Positions 1 to 10,476 of a stretch of DNA of 64,000 nucleotides are shown here, in pieces (within the stretch, counting starts at the first letter, position 1; each line of letters begins with the position of its first letter). The DNA is from Macrocystis pyrifera (Eukaryota; Sar; Phaeophyceae; Laminariales; Laminariaceae). The notes below the pieces were generated by a model. It was not told where the DNA came from. It ran no database searches and was given only the letters and a program-made list of their open reading frames with translations. The position numbers and the translations under genes were made by a program. The stretch covers positions 62,001 through 126,000 of the forward strand of contig JASSKH010000012.1 of NCBI GenBank assembly GCA_031763025.1, given 5' to 3'.

Positions 1-779
1 GGTGGGTCGAATCTGCACTGTCGGGACAGGGTCGATGAAGGCCCGGGGAGAATCCTCTGAAGAGGGTGTAGTCCGAGGCGGGCGCGGCTTGCGCGCCGTG
101 GGGGCTGGTCGTGGGACGGTGGGTCGAGTAGAATGCGAACGAATGAAGCCGTAGTCCACAGCGGTCGTAGGCTTGCCAGCAACGGTAGCTTGGCGACGGC
201 GAGTCCGACACGGAATGAGCCCCGACAGGGGATGGGACGGCAGAGCCGTCTGTGAAGATGAAGGCAGCAGAGGCGGAGCCACGGACACAACCGAGACTCG
301 ATCACGGTTGGTCCGGGCGACACGCGAGGCTAGATGAGACACAACAGAGGGTTCCTGAGGACCTGAATCCGTTGGGTGCTTGGCTGAGTCGTGCTGGACA
401 GGCCGAGCAGGAGAGAGGGTTTCCCGCGCTGCTTTGCCGAGGACGACCGTGGATGAGACGGGGACCGCTATAGGGCTAGGGTTCGGTGTGTCGCCTTCGG
501 TGGGTGATGTCAAAAGCTCAGAGGAAGTGGCGCATCGGCCGGGGTCCGTGCTTTCGGTTGAAGCGGGCAGAAGTGCAACAGGGACTGCGAACACAGAAGC
601 GGCGAGATAATCGCTGGTACACGTGTTCGTAGGAAGGGACCAGTTGGCACCTCGGGAAGTGACGTAAGGGGGGGCACGGGCAACGAGTTCTCCAGTTGGA
701 GCATTTAGGTCGTCAATTCTCATTCGGGGCCCGTGTGGGCGAAACTCGCAGAAATTGTGTGGGGAGAGCGGGAGCCCAC
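1..779 (-). other. Probable decayed downstream part of the Ty3/gypsy element
   Basis: On the minus strand this stretch lies just downstream of the RNase H region of the gypsy pol at 780-1,900. Reading frames are rich in Pro, Arg and Ser and are repeatedly broken, as expected of a decayed spacer between RNase H and integrase. I see no HHCC zinc finger and no DDE integrase core, and no LTR end can be placed. The element may run off the left edge of the window. Confidence 0.4.
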
Positions 780-1900
780 CCAAGCCTAAGCTCGGGTCGG
801 AGGGTGCCAGCCCACCCAAACCGACACGCACGGCGGAGGGTCCACCCTGGAGTAGGCCGTGAGAGCGGATGAGAAAAACGCATTCTTCGTCGGACGGAGT
901 GAGACTGCTGGGGCCGTCGCGGTCGCGCCCCGTCGCAGGAAAGGGCAGGCGGAACAGGAAGTCGGCGTTCCCGTTGGCACTGCCTTTGCGATATTCCAGA
1001 GTCTAGTTGTATGCAGTGAGGAATTCCAGCCATCGCTGTACCGCGGGTTATGTTCTGCGATCTTTCCGAGGCTTTCGAGCGCCTTGTGGTCCGAACAAAA
1101 TTGGAATTTCGTATCCCAAAGGTATCCGCGAAGGCGCTTGACAGCCCAGACGATGCTGCCTGCTTCCAGATCGAGCGGAGCCCAGTGGCGTTCAGACTCG
1201 ATAGCAGCGCGGCCGATGAACACGGTGGAACGAATAGTGTGGTCGTCCTGTTTTTGTTCGAGGGTGGCACCGAAACCGTTCACACTAGCATCGCAGTAGA
1301 GGAGGAAAGGGCTTGAGTTATCCGTGACGGCGTCCCAGTTTGGATAAACAAGGACCGGGGGCATGGTCAACTCGGCCAGGAGCTTCCGCACGATGACTTC
1401 CATTTTGGGGGTAAAGCCGAACTTGACGCCTTGTTTCAGAAGGGAAGTGATGGGCCGTATGCGCTTGGCAATATCGCGCAGGAATTTCCTGTAGTAGGAA
1501 AGTGCGTCCAAAAGGGAGCGTGGCTGTTTCAGGTCTCTCGGCATGGGAATTTTCGTCAGTGCTTCCACTTTCTGCCCGTTTGACATAACGCCGGCTGGAG
1601 AGATGATGTGACCGAGGAAATCCGCATCCGTGGCGCCGGTGGTAGCCTTTGAAAGAGACAGCTTGAGGTTGTACTGTCGATTTCGCACGAACAATTCCTT
1701 CATGTTAGCGACGTGGACGGAGGGATCGGAGTCGAAGACGATGACATCGTCGAGGTAGGCGGCAACGCGGTCCAAGCCCTTGATGACCTCGTTGATGACT
1801 TTTACGAATCACACTGGAGCAGCGCTGCTTCCTTAAGGCATAACCAGTCACTTGAGAAGGCGCGTGGGTGTACAGAAGCAGTGAGAGTGATCGCCATTTG
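780..1900 (-). pseudogene. Ty3/gypsy retrotransposon pol fragment (reverse transcriptase C-terminus plus RNase H), degenerate
   Basis: The minus-strand translation shows the reverse transcriptase catalytic box YLDDVIVF near 1,735-1,760. The thumb/connection motifs GHIISPAGV and LSYYRKFLRDIAKRIRPI follow, and then RNase H with LLYCDAS, LDLEAGSIVWAVKRL and SDHKALE (about 1,050-1,320). This order is typical of Ty3/gypsy pol. The copy is dead. The frame upstream of the YLDD box has stops at 1,809-1,811, 1,833-1,835 and 1,848-1,850. A one-base frameshift near 1,035 separates NPR from VQRWLEF. A further TAG lies at 1,003-1,005 within the end of RNase H. The palm region before YLDD is recognisable only as scraps. 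Gag, protease and integrase are not seen. Assignment to Ty3/gypsy is secure; the exact family is not determined. Confidence 0.9.
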
Positions 1901-2090
1901 TGAAGGTCTTTGTCCGTTGGGCTAAAGGTAAACAGTTAACCAATCGCCTACCCAATCTAAGCCTTAGAACACTCGCGCCCCCTGGAACGGACCGGATATA
2001 CGGGTCGACGCGTGACACCAACACGCGGTTCCAATTTCTGGGGATCCAGAAGTATTTTTTCAGATTCTTGACATGAGGAAATTCACTTTT

Positions 2091-2136
2091 AAAAAAAAAG
2101 CGATTTCATGGTGGACGTGAGATTCGAACTCACGAC
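2091..2136 (-). other. tRNA-like 3' half (B box) followed by a T tract
   Basis: Read on the minus strand, GTGAG-TTCGAAT-CTCAC forms a perfect 5-bp T-arm with a 7-nt loop. It is followed by an acceptor-like GTCCACCA and, 10 bases on, nine Ts (2,091-2,099) that would end RNA polymerase III transcription. No matching 5' acceptor strand or D-arm is visible within 90 bases, so this is a pseudo-tRNA or SINE scrap rather than a working tRNA gene. Confidence 0.4.
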
Positions 2137-3479
2137 CAACGACCCGTGTCCTGCCGTCGGCGCCATTTGATAAGGGTAAAGCAGTATGGACCAAGGGACC
2201 GACTACTGCTAGCAGGTTGATTATTTTGGCTCTGATCTGGACACTCACACGAGGTGCTTGATGATGGTATAACCTCTTGTATTGGTTGCGATTGGCTTCG
2301 CCAGATGTCTTCTGAACAATGGGGCGAGGCGCTCATCAGGAAAGCAGGCGACAACGCCTGCCATCTATGATGAGGGGACGATTGCTACAAACCATAACGC
2401 CGCAACAGGGGAGAGGGGATACCATATCACTCTCGACTAGTAAAAAAAGATCGACACAATACAACTGAATCACGATGGTCTCCCATTACACCTTATAATA
2501 GCACTTACCAGGTATTCGTATATTGTTTTGTAAAAAATGCACTTAAAAAAAAAATCCGCGTTTATATTTGCATGCTACTCTCCGGCGGCCGAGGGATTTT
2601 CACGCACTTTCGGCTGCGGGGCAAGCAAGGGGGCCGTGGCTACATGACGACACATGTCTCGATCTCCGCCGAGCATCGTGGAGGTGCTCGGGGCATTATC
2701 GTCGCTGAGCTGGTTGGCTCTGTTTAGCAAGGGATTGCGTTCCGCGTCGTCGAGCCGAGGAGGTAACGTGGAAAACACCACATTTTAATACAAATTATGA
2801 TTGATCTATTTTTCGTAAATAGCTCGCCACCCTCAAACACTTTATCGGCGCCCTTTGCTGTACATTTCGATACCACCTCAGCACAAGCAGAAGCAGCAGC
2901 AACAACAACATTCAGCAGCAGTAGCAGCAGTACATTTGTCGGCCCTCATATCTGTTGCACCGACCACTCTGAAGGGTGGTATGCACCTAACACAGTGCAC
3001 GTTCGTGACAACGAAACTGCCTCCCTCGGTCTGTCTACCTGGGGTTATTGGGGTTATTGAGTAGCAGGTGGTATTGATGACATACCTCGCTAGTTGTCCA
3101 GTCGCACGCTCTCAGGAACAGGCAACTGCGACGGGCAAGAACCACAGAGCCAGGCCGATACAGCCCCCCGTCTCGCTGTACTGCCCCCTGCATCGATGTG
3201 GTACCGGGCATGGCCCACACTTCCCGACTGCCTGTCTGATATTCTTTCAGTACTAAATTTTGAGGACACGTATGATACGACGAGGTGTGTCCACTTTTAC
3301 AAACGAAGAGTTATCTCCGCGTTGGTATTCTCAATGATTTTCAATTCGCCCGCTACCTGTTCAGTTTTGATTTTCACCAACCCCAGCAGCATCAGCAGCA
3401 GATACAGTAGCAGCGGGCAGTGTTCGGAAGCGGAACCGCTATTCGCGTTTTCAGCCGGTTTTTGGGAGTGGTTTTTGTG
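2137..3479. other. Stretch without a supported gene
   Basis: No frame has a recognisable domain. A CAG/CAA-rich run lies at 2,880-2,935 and a second short one at 3,383-3,415. The sequence at 2,471-2,491 resembles one end of the MITE family found at 3,871 and 48,533, but no partner end is visible. Confidence 0.4.
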
Positions 3480-4320
3480 ACCGATAACCGGCCATTTCCA
3501 CACCGGTTATTCGGTTATTTTCAAAATAACCGACCGGGCACAACCACCTGTGTCCCGACAACATAGACAATGGAACCATGTCTGCCGCCGTTTTGTTTAC
3601 GAGGATTTTTCGTTTTTCTGCTCCAGCTCCGATTGTTTCCGTAGGGCCAAATTTGTCAGGGCAGACACGAAGTTCTTGGTGAATTCTCGTGAGTGTGCGA
3701 AAGCGACAGCTCTGTTGGTGTCCTCCTTCAGGGCAGACCTCGTCGCTGAAGTTTAAAAATGTGGTTCCAGGCGCTTGAATTTTTTATTTCTTGTACTACA
3801 GTCAGGTATTATTTTTCTGATGTAAAACGAGAAAGACCAACGTACTGAAACATAGCTTTTGGATTCTCCTATTACCGGGGACCATAGTAAATAGGACCAA
3901 ATATTGTTTGTAAAAATATGGAAAATGTATTGGTTGTTGTGTGTACCGTAGGTCCCAGGTGCTATGGTCGTAGTAGTGGTTCTACACCAGAAAGAAAACT
4001 TAATACTGCAAGAAACTGAAATTCAAGCGCCTGGAACAACATTTTCAAACTTTAGCGAAGAGGTCCGACCTGAGGGAGGACACTAAAAGTGCTGTCGCTT
4101 TGCACACTCACGGGAGTGCACCAAAGAGCTCATATCTGCCCTGCCAAATTGAGACTCGATGGAAACATTCGGAGCTGGAGCAGAAAAACGAAACGTCCTT
4201 GTAATAAAAGCCGTGGCAGACGTGCTTCCTTTGTCTTTGTTGTCGGGACTTTTTTTTTTAGTGTTTGTGGGCAGTGCAACACAGGTTTAACCGTTTCGGT
4301 TATTTCCGGTCGGCTATTAC
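3480..4320. repeat. Imperfect large inverted repeat (foldback structure)
   Basis: The left arm (about 3,480-3,775) and right arm (about 4,021-4,320) match in opposite orientation. Shared segments include CGTTTTTCTGCTCCAGCTCC, GAGTGTGC.AAGCGACAG, GTGTCCTCC and GTTCCAGGCGCTTGAAT. The arms are diverged but clearly related over about 290 bp. The centre (3,776-4,020) holds a MITE copy. Both arms also carry CGGTTATTT motifs at their outer ends. No transposase frame lies inside, so this is probably a non-autonomous foldback element or an inverted duplication. Confidence 0.7.
3871..3980. mobile_element. MITE copy 1 (TATTACGGGGGACC family)
   Basis: The left end ATTACCGGGGACCATAG followed by TAAATAGGACCAAAT matches the left end of the copy at 48,533. 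The right end (GTAGGTCCC...CTATGGTC) is degraded. It sits in the centre of the foldback at 3,480-4,320 and has no coding capacity. Confidence 0.65.
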
Positions 4321-5326
4321 TTTCCCTATCCCTTATCCCCGTGTAACAGCTCTGTATCTGTATGGACCGCCCTACATTTCTGCACATACATGCACAGCCC
4401 ACAGCCCACAGCAGTAGCCATCGCAGAATCACAGTTCACAGCAGCACAGCAGCACAGCAGTTAACCTCGTCGAATGACAATGTCCGTCAACGCCCAAGCC
4501 CTTCAGATTCCTGATGATAGTGCCGCCCATATGATATATCGTCTGTCACGATGGGTCGCGATTATGATGCATGATTGTGCGATATACGATAGATTGGTGG
4601 TTGGTGTGTCGCGGGAGCCGGCAATCTGGTGGTTGATGGGCAGCTGCTGCGGTCATCAGAGTTAACTGGTCATCAATGAGTCCATCAATAATATGGGTAA
4701 ATTATACAACACGAGCAGTGCGCTGTCCTATGCCTTGCTTTCTTTTGTACCGAGTTAAATTCGACGATGATTTCATTTTTCTTCTCTCGGAGAAGACTTG
4801 AACCTCGAGCAATTATATCCTGCGTGTTGGGTGTTGAGTGGTTGTGGAAGCCCTCGTCCACTACGTTTTGGGAACAACAAGCAGGCTCCGCGTGCCGTCT
4901 TGCTACATGCGTTTTTCGTCATTGGTGCTCCACCTGCTCGCCTCTTAGCTGTACGCCAGTGACCAATGACTCATGCCGAACGGCACAACACTATACCATT
5001 AGAGGTTTTCGAATGTTACTTGTGTTGTACGCCTTGCTTGTAACTCCGTTGTGTGGTAATGTGCCGATGTGCCGGCCGACGCTCACTCGAAAAGTTCGTT
5101 TTTGTTATATTAGGGTGCGAGCATGGCGCAAAAGACCCATTTATGTGAAATACCGACCGAATAACTGACCGGAAAGTTCTCGATTTCGGTTTCGGTTATT
5201 TGCGTCGATAGTAACCGAAGCCATTCTTTGATCGGTTATCTAAATACCGACCGAGTTCAAAATGGGCTTCGGTGCCCAACACTGGGCAACAGTACAAGTC
5301 TGTCGAGCGTCGTGTATGTTTCACCT
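4321..5326. other. Stretch without a supported gene
   Basis: No recognisable protein. CA/CAG-rich sequence lies at 4,385-4,465. A cluster of CGGTTATTT/AAATAACCG-type motifs occurs at 5,145-5,270 and resembles the outer ends of the foldback at 3,480-4,320, so a larger decayed element may cover the region. Confidence 0.35.
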
Positions 5327-5428
5327 ATTACGGGAGACCGTAGTAAATAGGACTCACCACGGTAAAAACAAAACATATATTTACCTATTTTTTCCAACAG
5401 CATTTGGTCCTATTGTCAGTTTGTCAAA
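5327..5428. mobile_element. MITE copy 2 (TATTACGGGGGACC family)
   Basis: The left end ATTACGGGAGACCGTAGT, followed by AAATAGGAC, matches the family TIR. The right end is degraded but keeps GGTCCTATT near 5,406-5,414. About 100 bp, A/T-rich centre, no coding frame. Confidence 0.6.
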
Positions 5429-7114
5429 CGGAGTCTCAGCTGCGGTAATTGCTAATCTGTCTGTCTGCCTGTCCGCAGTAACAAGGAAACTCCAATGCTC
5501 CCAAAATCTGGTCCCAAACCGCTCCCGACGTTGAGATGTATACCGCGCGAATCGATAGCGGACACACATACGAGCATTTCTGGACCAACTTTCGAATTCA
5601 ACGGAACCCTGGGCCTCGAGCTACGCAACCCAGCCTCACCGGGGGGACATCCGCTTGTGGACAAACGCTTGCGCCAGAGTCGGCACGAGCAGCGAAATAT
5701 TTCGCAAATTTGCTACAGCGCATCGATCGTGCCAAAAGTGCGATCACCTTGCAGAAGCATTGCTCGCTCAGGGCGGTTGGTTAACGGTGTTACTGAGGTC
5801 GTTGCCCGCCGCTCGCAAACGGCCGTGCATGGGCGCGTCTGGCTCCAAGGTCTTGATCCCATGGGGTTTGCAATATATTCTGTAGCGCGTTCGACAGGGT
5901 CGCTTTCTGAGCTACAGTAAATCGGAGTAAAAGTAATTATCAAACAGGCAACAACAGGAACTGTTACAGCAACAGCAAACAGCTCGAGCCATGCGCTTTC
6001 CTCGTCTCGTCGACTCGTACGAGTATCGAAAAGTTGAATTGCAATTCGTTAGGATCACTTCAGGCAAGATTGGGCTACCTGGCACCAGACACCGCCGGGT
6101 AAACAGGTATACGGTGTGGGTCTGTGGGTCCATCACATTAAGCTGCTATTTCCACCCGTGAACATCCAGGACATTCAGTGTCCATGCCTTATCCTAGACA
6201 CAGAATCGGACGGCTTGGGTGATCAGCTTTTGGTATCGAAAAATGGCAAGCTCTCTGAATTCAAGATGTTCTCCACGACAACAAACGGCAAGCAGCACAA
6301 CGATCGATGAGTTGAATGGTGACACAACTATATAGCGTCGTTGCTTCGCGCCCGATGCGCGGTCAGCAGGCGGCGCATCTCTCCGTGTCTAGGCTACTGT
6401 CGGCGGGCGCGGGTTGGGGCCTAGAGAACAAGAGAAGCTTACTCGTCGCGCACCTCTCGGTGGATACGTACTCACTCGTAGACTACAGCAGAGGCACAGC
6501 AGCAGCAACAGCAGTCAGTTACCTTGTGAAGTACAAAATACCAAGATAAATAAGCTTTTCCAACACACTCGGCACGTCTTTCGGCCGCCAGACCAAAGAA
6601 AGGCAGTCAAGGTTGACTCGGACGCTTGGGTCTTACGCGCAATGCAGAGCACCAAACATGTCTCTTCGCGGCACCACACCACAACAACAGCAGTTAATTT
6701 GTCTCGGTATTTTTTTCTCGAATCTCTGCGCGCACAATAAAACCGATTTCTCCGTATGATAGGAAGACTGTTTCGATTTGCGAAGTTCACAGCTGAAAAC
6801 GCAATCGGGCCGTAATCTGAAGCTCAGAAATGGTATTTCACAACTGGCTGCTGCTATAGTCTACAAATACGTGTCAACGGGGAAGTATGCGCCGAACGAG
6901 CTTCTCTCCATTTGTGAGCCCGCGCCCATGCTAGCAGACTGTAGTCAGGCCACGGAGTGATGCGTCGCCCGCCGACCGCGCGTCGGGCGCGAAGCAACGT
7001 CGCTACACAGGTGTGTACTGGCGCAGTTGCTCGTGCCACTGCGATGCCCTGCGGCTGGTAGCACTACATTTGAAACCGAAGTGTTGAACCGCTGTGTATT
7101 TCATACTAACCAAT
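5429..7114. other. Stretch without a supported gene
   Basis: Several medium frames exist on both strands (for example 5,495-5,920 plus), but none shows a domain, a codon pattern distinct from the others, or a homologous partner in the window. CAG/CAA runs lie at 5,945-5,980 and 6,485-6,515. Confidence 0.35.
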
Positions 7115-7205
7115 TAACCTTCCTTGTATACCTGGCCATTTACTCCTGTACAACTGTGTCCGTCGAAGTAAGGACCCACTGTGCATCCCATTTTACGTAA
7201 CACTG
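7115..7205. repeat. Dispersed repeat, single copy of the 9,320-9,603 family
   Basis: CCTGGCCATTTACTCCTGTA, then GTAAGGACCCACTGTGCAT, is clearly related to the unit repeated at 9,320-9,603 (CCTGGCCATTTAGTGCTGTG ... GTAAGGACCGCTGTGCAATT). It is noncoding. Confidence 0.6.
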
Positions 7206-7487
7206 TAGTATATGGAAAATAACTAGCCAGCCAAGGCACAGAGCACAAAGCACCCTCCAGGTAGCCGCAGCAGGTTGGTATTCGAGTAGCGCTTCTGGAT
7301 TCAAGTATATGCATTGTCTTCTCTGTTCTCCGTACCAGCTACGCCTGAAGGGTAGCATGATGGTTGACAGATTATAGCCGGTTGATATGCGTCAGGTTTT
7401 ACAGGGTGTCATATTAAACTGTTCTCTCCCAAGTCGGCATCCAGTACAACCTGTGTACGTGCCGAGTTTTCAATCCTACTCGTATAT

Positions 7488-7690
7488 TAGAGTGATACAA
7501 GGTTCCTCTCCCGGAGGTGCCTACGGGAGTGGCGCACAAGAGCGAAATCATACTCGTATCAAATCCTACACATCTGTCTAGAAGTAACAGCTGCATCCAC
7601 CCATCATTAAAGTGAAGAGCACACACATATTGTTGAGGACAGACTACGCTGTTTGCGGAATTAGTGTGGGATCATTACTACAATAGTATA
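7488..7690. repeat. Dispersed repeat, inverted relative to 20,060-20,280
   Basis: This segment matches the reverse complement of about 20,060-20,280 almost end to end. Shared blocks include the start ATACAAGGTTCC, GGCGCA.AAGAGCGAAAT.ATACTCGTAT, GCATCCACCCATCATT and GCGGAATTAGTGTGGGATC. No coding frame is preserved between the copies, so it is probably a non-autonomous transposon remnant. Confidence 0.7.
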
Positions 7691-8466
7691 AGAGCAGTGG
7701 CCAAAATCGGGTATACCCGATGACTTTGTGGCCCAAATCGGGTACCTTGCTATTTCAGTGACCGCGACGGCCTCAGGACGCCATTTTATTTGATAACACC
7801 GGCCTCCAGCAGATGCTGGCCACATTTGCGCCAGGTATGCCTGATTTTGGCTACTTACCCCCAAAGAGGTACTCGATTAGTGTGCCCACCTACCCGATAA
7901 TGGTCAGACTATTCAACCATAACGACCAACCACCCACCTCGGGGTTCGTGCATCTATGCTTCTCGTCTCGACGAAGACGGGCAAACTTTCTTCTGCGTGA
8001 TGTCCATGATTAGGTTCATTGTATGCTAGATCATTCGCTCTCTCATTCGCTCTCTCTTTGCTGTAGAGAGCTGTTGTACCAACCACACACAAACCGCCGC
8101 TCTTCCTCCCTCCCTCTCATCTCCTCTGTCAGACCAAAGTTAGCACAGCCCATTCTCTCTACTTCCCTAGAACCAAAAGCAATCTAAGCGCCGAGGTAGC
8201 AGGAGTGACAGATCATGGGCGACGCTCGCAGCAGTAGCTGTAGTGATAGATTATGGCGATGCTACCACGTTCGTGACAAATAAAAATGTTACTATCCAGA
8301 CACAAAGAGTGGACATTGCTTTGCAACATCTCTTATTTTTGGCCACGCTGGAATTCCTATGTAAGGCAGGGCGTGTCCCTCTCCATTTTCAGCATACAAA
8401 GTGTAATTTCGTCCGACCCTCGAGCCTGAATTTATTGACGGTCAATCTCGTATGGGCAAGTAAGTG
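7691..8466. other. Stretch without a supported gene
   Basis: No recognisable gene. A short repeated CATTCGCTCTCT occurs at 8,031-8,062. AATCGGGTA is repeated at 7,704 and 7,736, next to the palindrome GGGTATACCC. Confidence 0.35.
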
Positions 8467-8860
8467 CAGTCGCCCACTACTACAGTAGTCATCATGCATT
8501 GTTTTGACACGCACGCGCCGGGTTTGCTCGGTGCATTAGGCAGTATACGTATCTATTGGAATAAAACTTTTGTGTAACAGGCACTGAAATGTTGGACGAC
8601 GACGGACGAACTACTCGTTCGTACGAGGGGTATGATATGAGTCATTTGTCGGGAAGTTAATGTCAGTCGCCCACTACTACAGTAGTCATCATGCATTGTT
8701 TTGACACGCACGCGCCGGGTTTGCTCGGTGCATTAGGCAGTATACGTATCTATTGGAATAAAACTTTTGTGTAACAGGCACTGAAATGTTGGACGACGAC
8801 GGACGAACTACTCGTTCGTACGAGGGGTATGATATGAGTCATTTGTCGGGAAGTTAATGT
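8467..8860. repeat. Perfect tandem duplication, 197-bp unit, two copies
   Basis: The unit begins CAGTCGCCCACTACTACAGT and ends GTCGGGAAGTTAATGT. Compared by eye, the two copies (about 8,467-8,663 and 8,664-8,860) are identical. There is no long open frame. Full identity means a very recent duplication or an assembly duplication. Confidence 0.9.
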
Positions 8861-9319
8861 TGCTCATCGTCAACTAGTTTGCAGTGTACTGGAGTTAGTT
8901 GCGGTGAAAACGAGGTTTGTGTCCGAATACTTGGTGTTTTGCCGAACAATGCTCTGTACAAAGAGAAAAGTTGGCAAAAGTACAAAAACCTGACAAACAT
9001 ACGTATACATATATGATCAGAAAATTACGCCACATAGATACTACATTGTTACGTATGGATTAAGCACATGAAAAAGAGGACACGAACGAAAACGAAAAAC
9101 ACAAAGAAAGAAAACAAATCGAAAGCAAAAAAAAATGCTGACAAGAAAAAAATATGAAAAACAAACGTGCCTTCAAAGGGTTTGGAAAGAGAAATGCGGT
9201 GGATAGATCAGACAATATCATGCTGATGCTGAACCAGATGTGAATTGTGGAACCCTGAGCTGTGCGCCGTGTACCTTGACAATACCATGAAGATACGATG
9301 TAGCTTTAACTGGATTTTA
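8861..9319. other. A-rich stretch without a supported gene
   Basis: Positions 9,060-9,190 are strongly purine/A-rich (AAAGAAAG, GAAAAACAAA runs). No gene is recognised. Confidence 0.35.
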
Positions 9320-9603
9320 AGGTAACGTTCCTTAGATGCCTGGCCATTTAGTGCTGTGCCACCACTGAGTAAATCAAAGTAAGGACCGCTGTGCAATTCA
9401 TAATAAACAACTAGGGTTCCTTAAATACTCCTGACCATTTACTGCTGTACGACTACCAGGTACGTTTCCATAGATGCCTGGCCATTCAGTGCTGTGCCAC
9501 CACTGTGTAAATCAAGGTAAGGACCGCTGTGCAATTCATACTAAACAACTAGGATTCCTTAAATACTCCTGACCATATACTGCTATACGACTACCAGGTA
9601 CGT
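9320..9603. repeat. Tandem repeat, 138-bp unit, two copies
   Basis: TAGATGCCTGGCCATT recurs at 9,333 and 9,471, and each copy continues with GTGCTGTGCCACCACTG, GTAAGGACCGCTGTGCAATT and ACTCCTGACCAT. A third decayed part follows at 9,603-9,660. A single related copy is at 7,115-7,205. Confidence 0.8.
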
Positions 9604-9992
9604 CGGAAAAATTAAGGACCGGGACGATTGAATACCTGAGAATTTACTGTTGTACGACTATTAATAGGACCAACTCCAACTGCGACTTCACAAGGCAAAA
9701 ATATGTTCAAACTAAGAACGGCGCTCGATACATTCCATCGAGAGCAATAACAATTTACGCTGGTCCTCCGTAATAGCCCATTGTCGTAATGCACACACCT
9801 CACACCAAGCTCGTACGTGACCACATAACTCTCTCAACTGCTGTTGTCGCTGTATGAACTTTACGTCATAGTCGCAGTAGTGTTGTTGGTAGAGTCCAAG
9901 CCTGGATGCCCTGACCACCATGTGGTCTGAGGTGATTTTTTATAGTCGTTGTATTAGAGGGCAGAGGAGGAGACAGACAGGGGAGCGTACGT
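9604..9992. other. Stretch without a supported gene
   Basis: No gene recognised between the 138-bp tandem repeat and the copia LTR. The first ~55 bases look like a decayed further copy of the tandem unit. Confidence 0.3.
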
Positions 9993-10138
9993 TGTAGCTC
10001 GGAGCGGAGAACTTAGAACTTAGAACGGAGAGCTCGAACTCTCCTCATGAACAAACGGCAAAAATCATAATTTCGACTGCGAAGATATACGAAATCCTCT
10101 ACTTGTAACCGTCGCTGGTGGAACGATCCAAACGAACA
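9993..10138 (-). repeat. 3' LTR of the copia element
   Basis: It matches 12,943-13,079 in the same orientation. Shared stretches are CGGAGAGCTC.AACTCTCCTC, ATGAACA, GCGAAGATATA and GGAACGATCCAAACGAACA. In element sense it begins TGTTCG and ends CTACA, the usual TG...CA form. At ~146 bp it is short for a copia LTR. Confidence 0.7.
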
Positions 10139-10154
10139 CCTTCTCTGGCTCTTC
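10139..10154 (-). other. Polypurine tract of the copia element
   Basis: In element sense GAAGAGCCAGAGAAGG directly abuts the TGTTCG start of the 3' LTR. A purine run in that position is the expected primer site for second-strand synthesis and supports the LTR boundary at 10,138. Confidence 0.6.
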
Positions 10155-10476
10155 ACAGCACTGACGAGACCGGAGAGACATTCAAGACATATTAGGACCT
10201 AAGAACAGCCAACGACAATCCCGCAAGAAGAAACCTGGCCACCTGGTCAAAACCCCCTGTATAACACATACACTCCAAACCATTATAATTGAAATAACGG
10301 CCGCATTCCAAACAATGACCATGGCCAGCAAATAAAATGATAAGCGGTGCCCTACTCCCCCATGCCCCTCAACGTAGCGCAGGGTTGGCGACCTGACAAA
10401 TTATTCCTCGCATCACTCAAACATGGTACTCATCGAATATTGCTTATCCCCCCTTATTCACCGCCCAAAAGCAGAT

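Noticed and set aside
3418..5284. Possible hAT element: CAGTGTT at 3,418 and AACACTG at 5,284
   Set aside because: The ends match over only about 14 of 21 positions, no 8-bp target duplication is visible, and no transposase lies inside.
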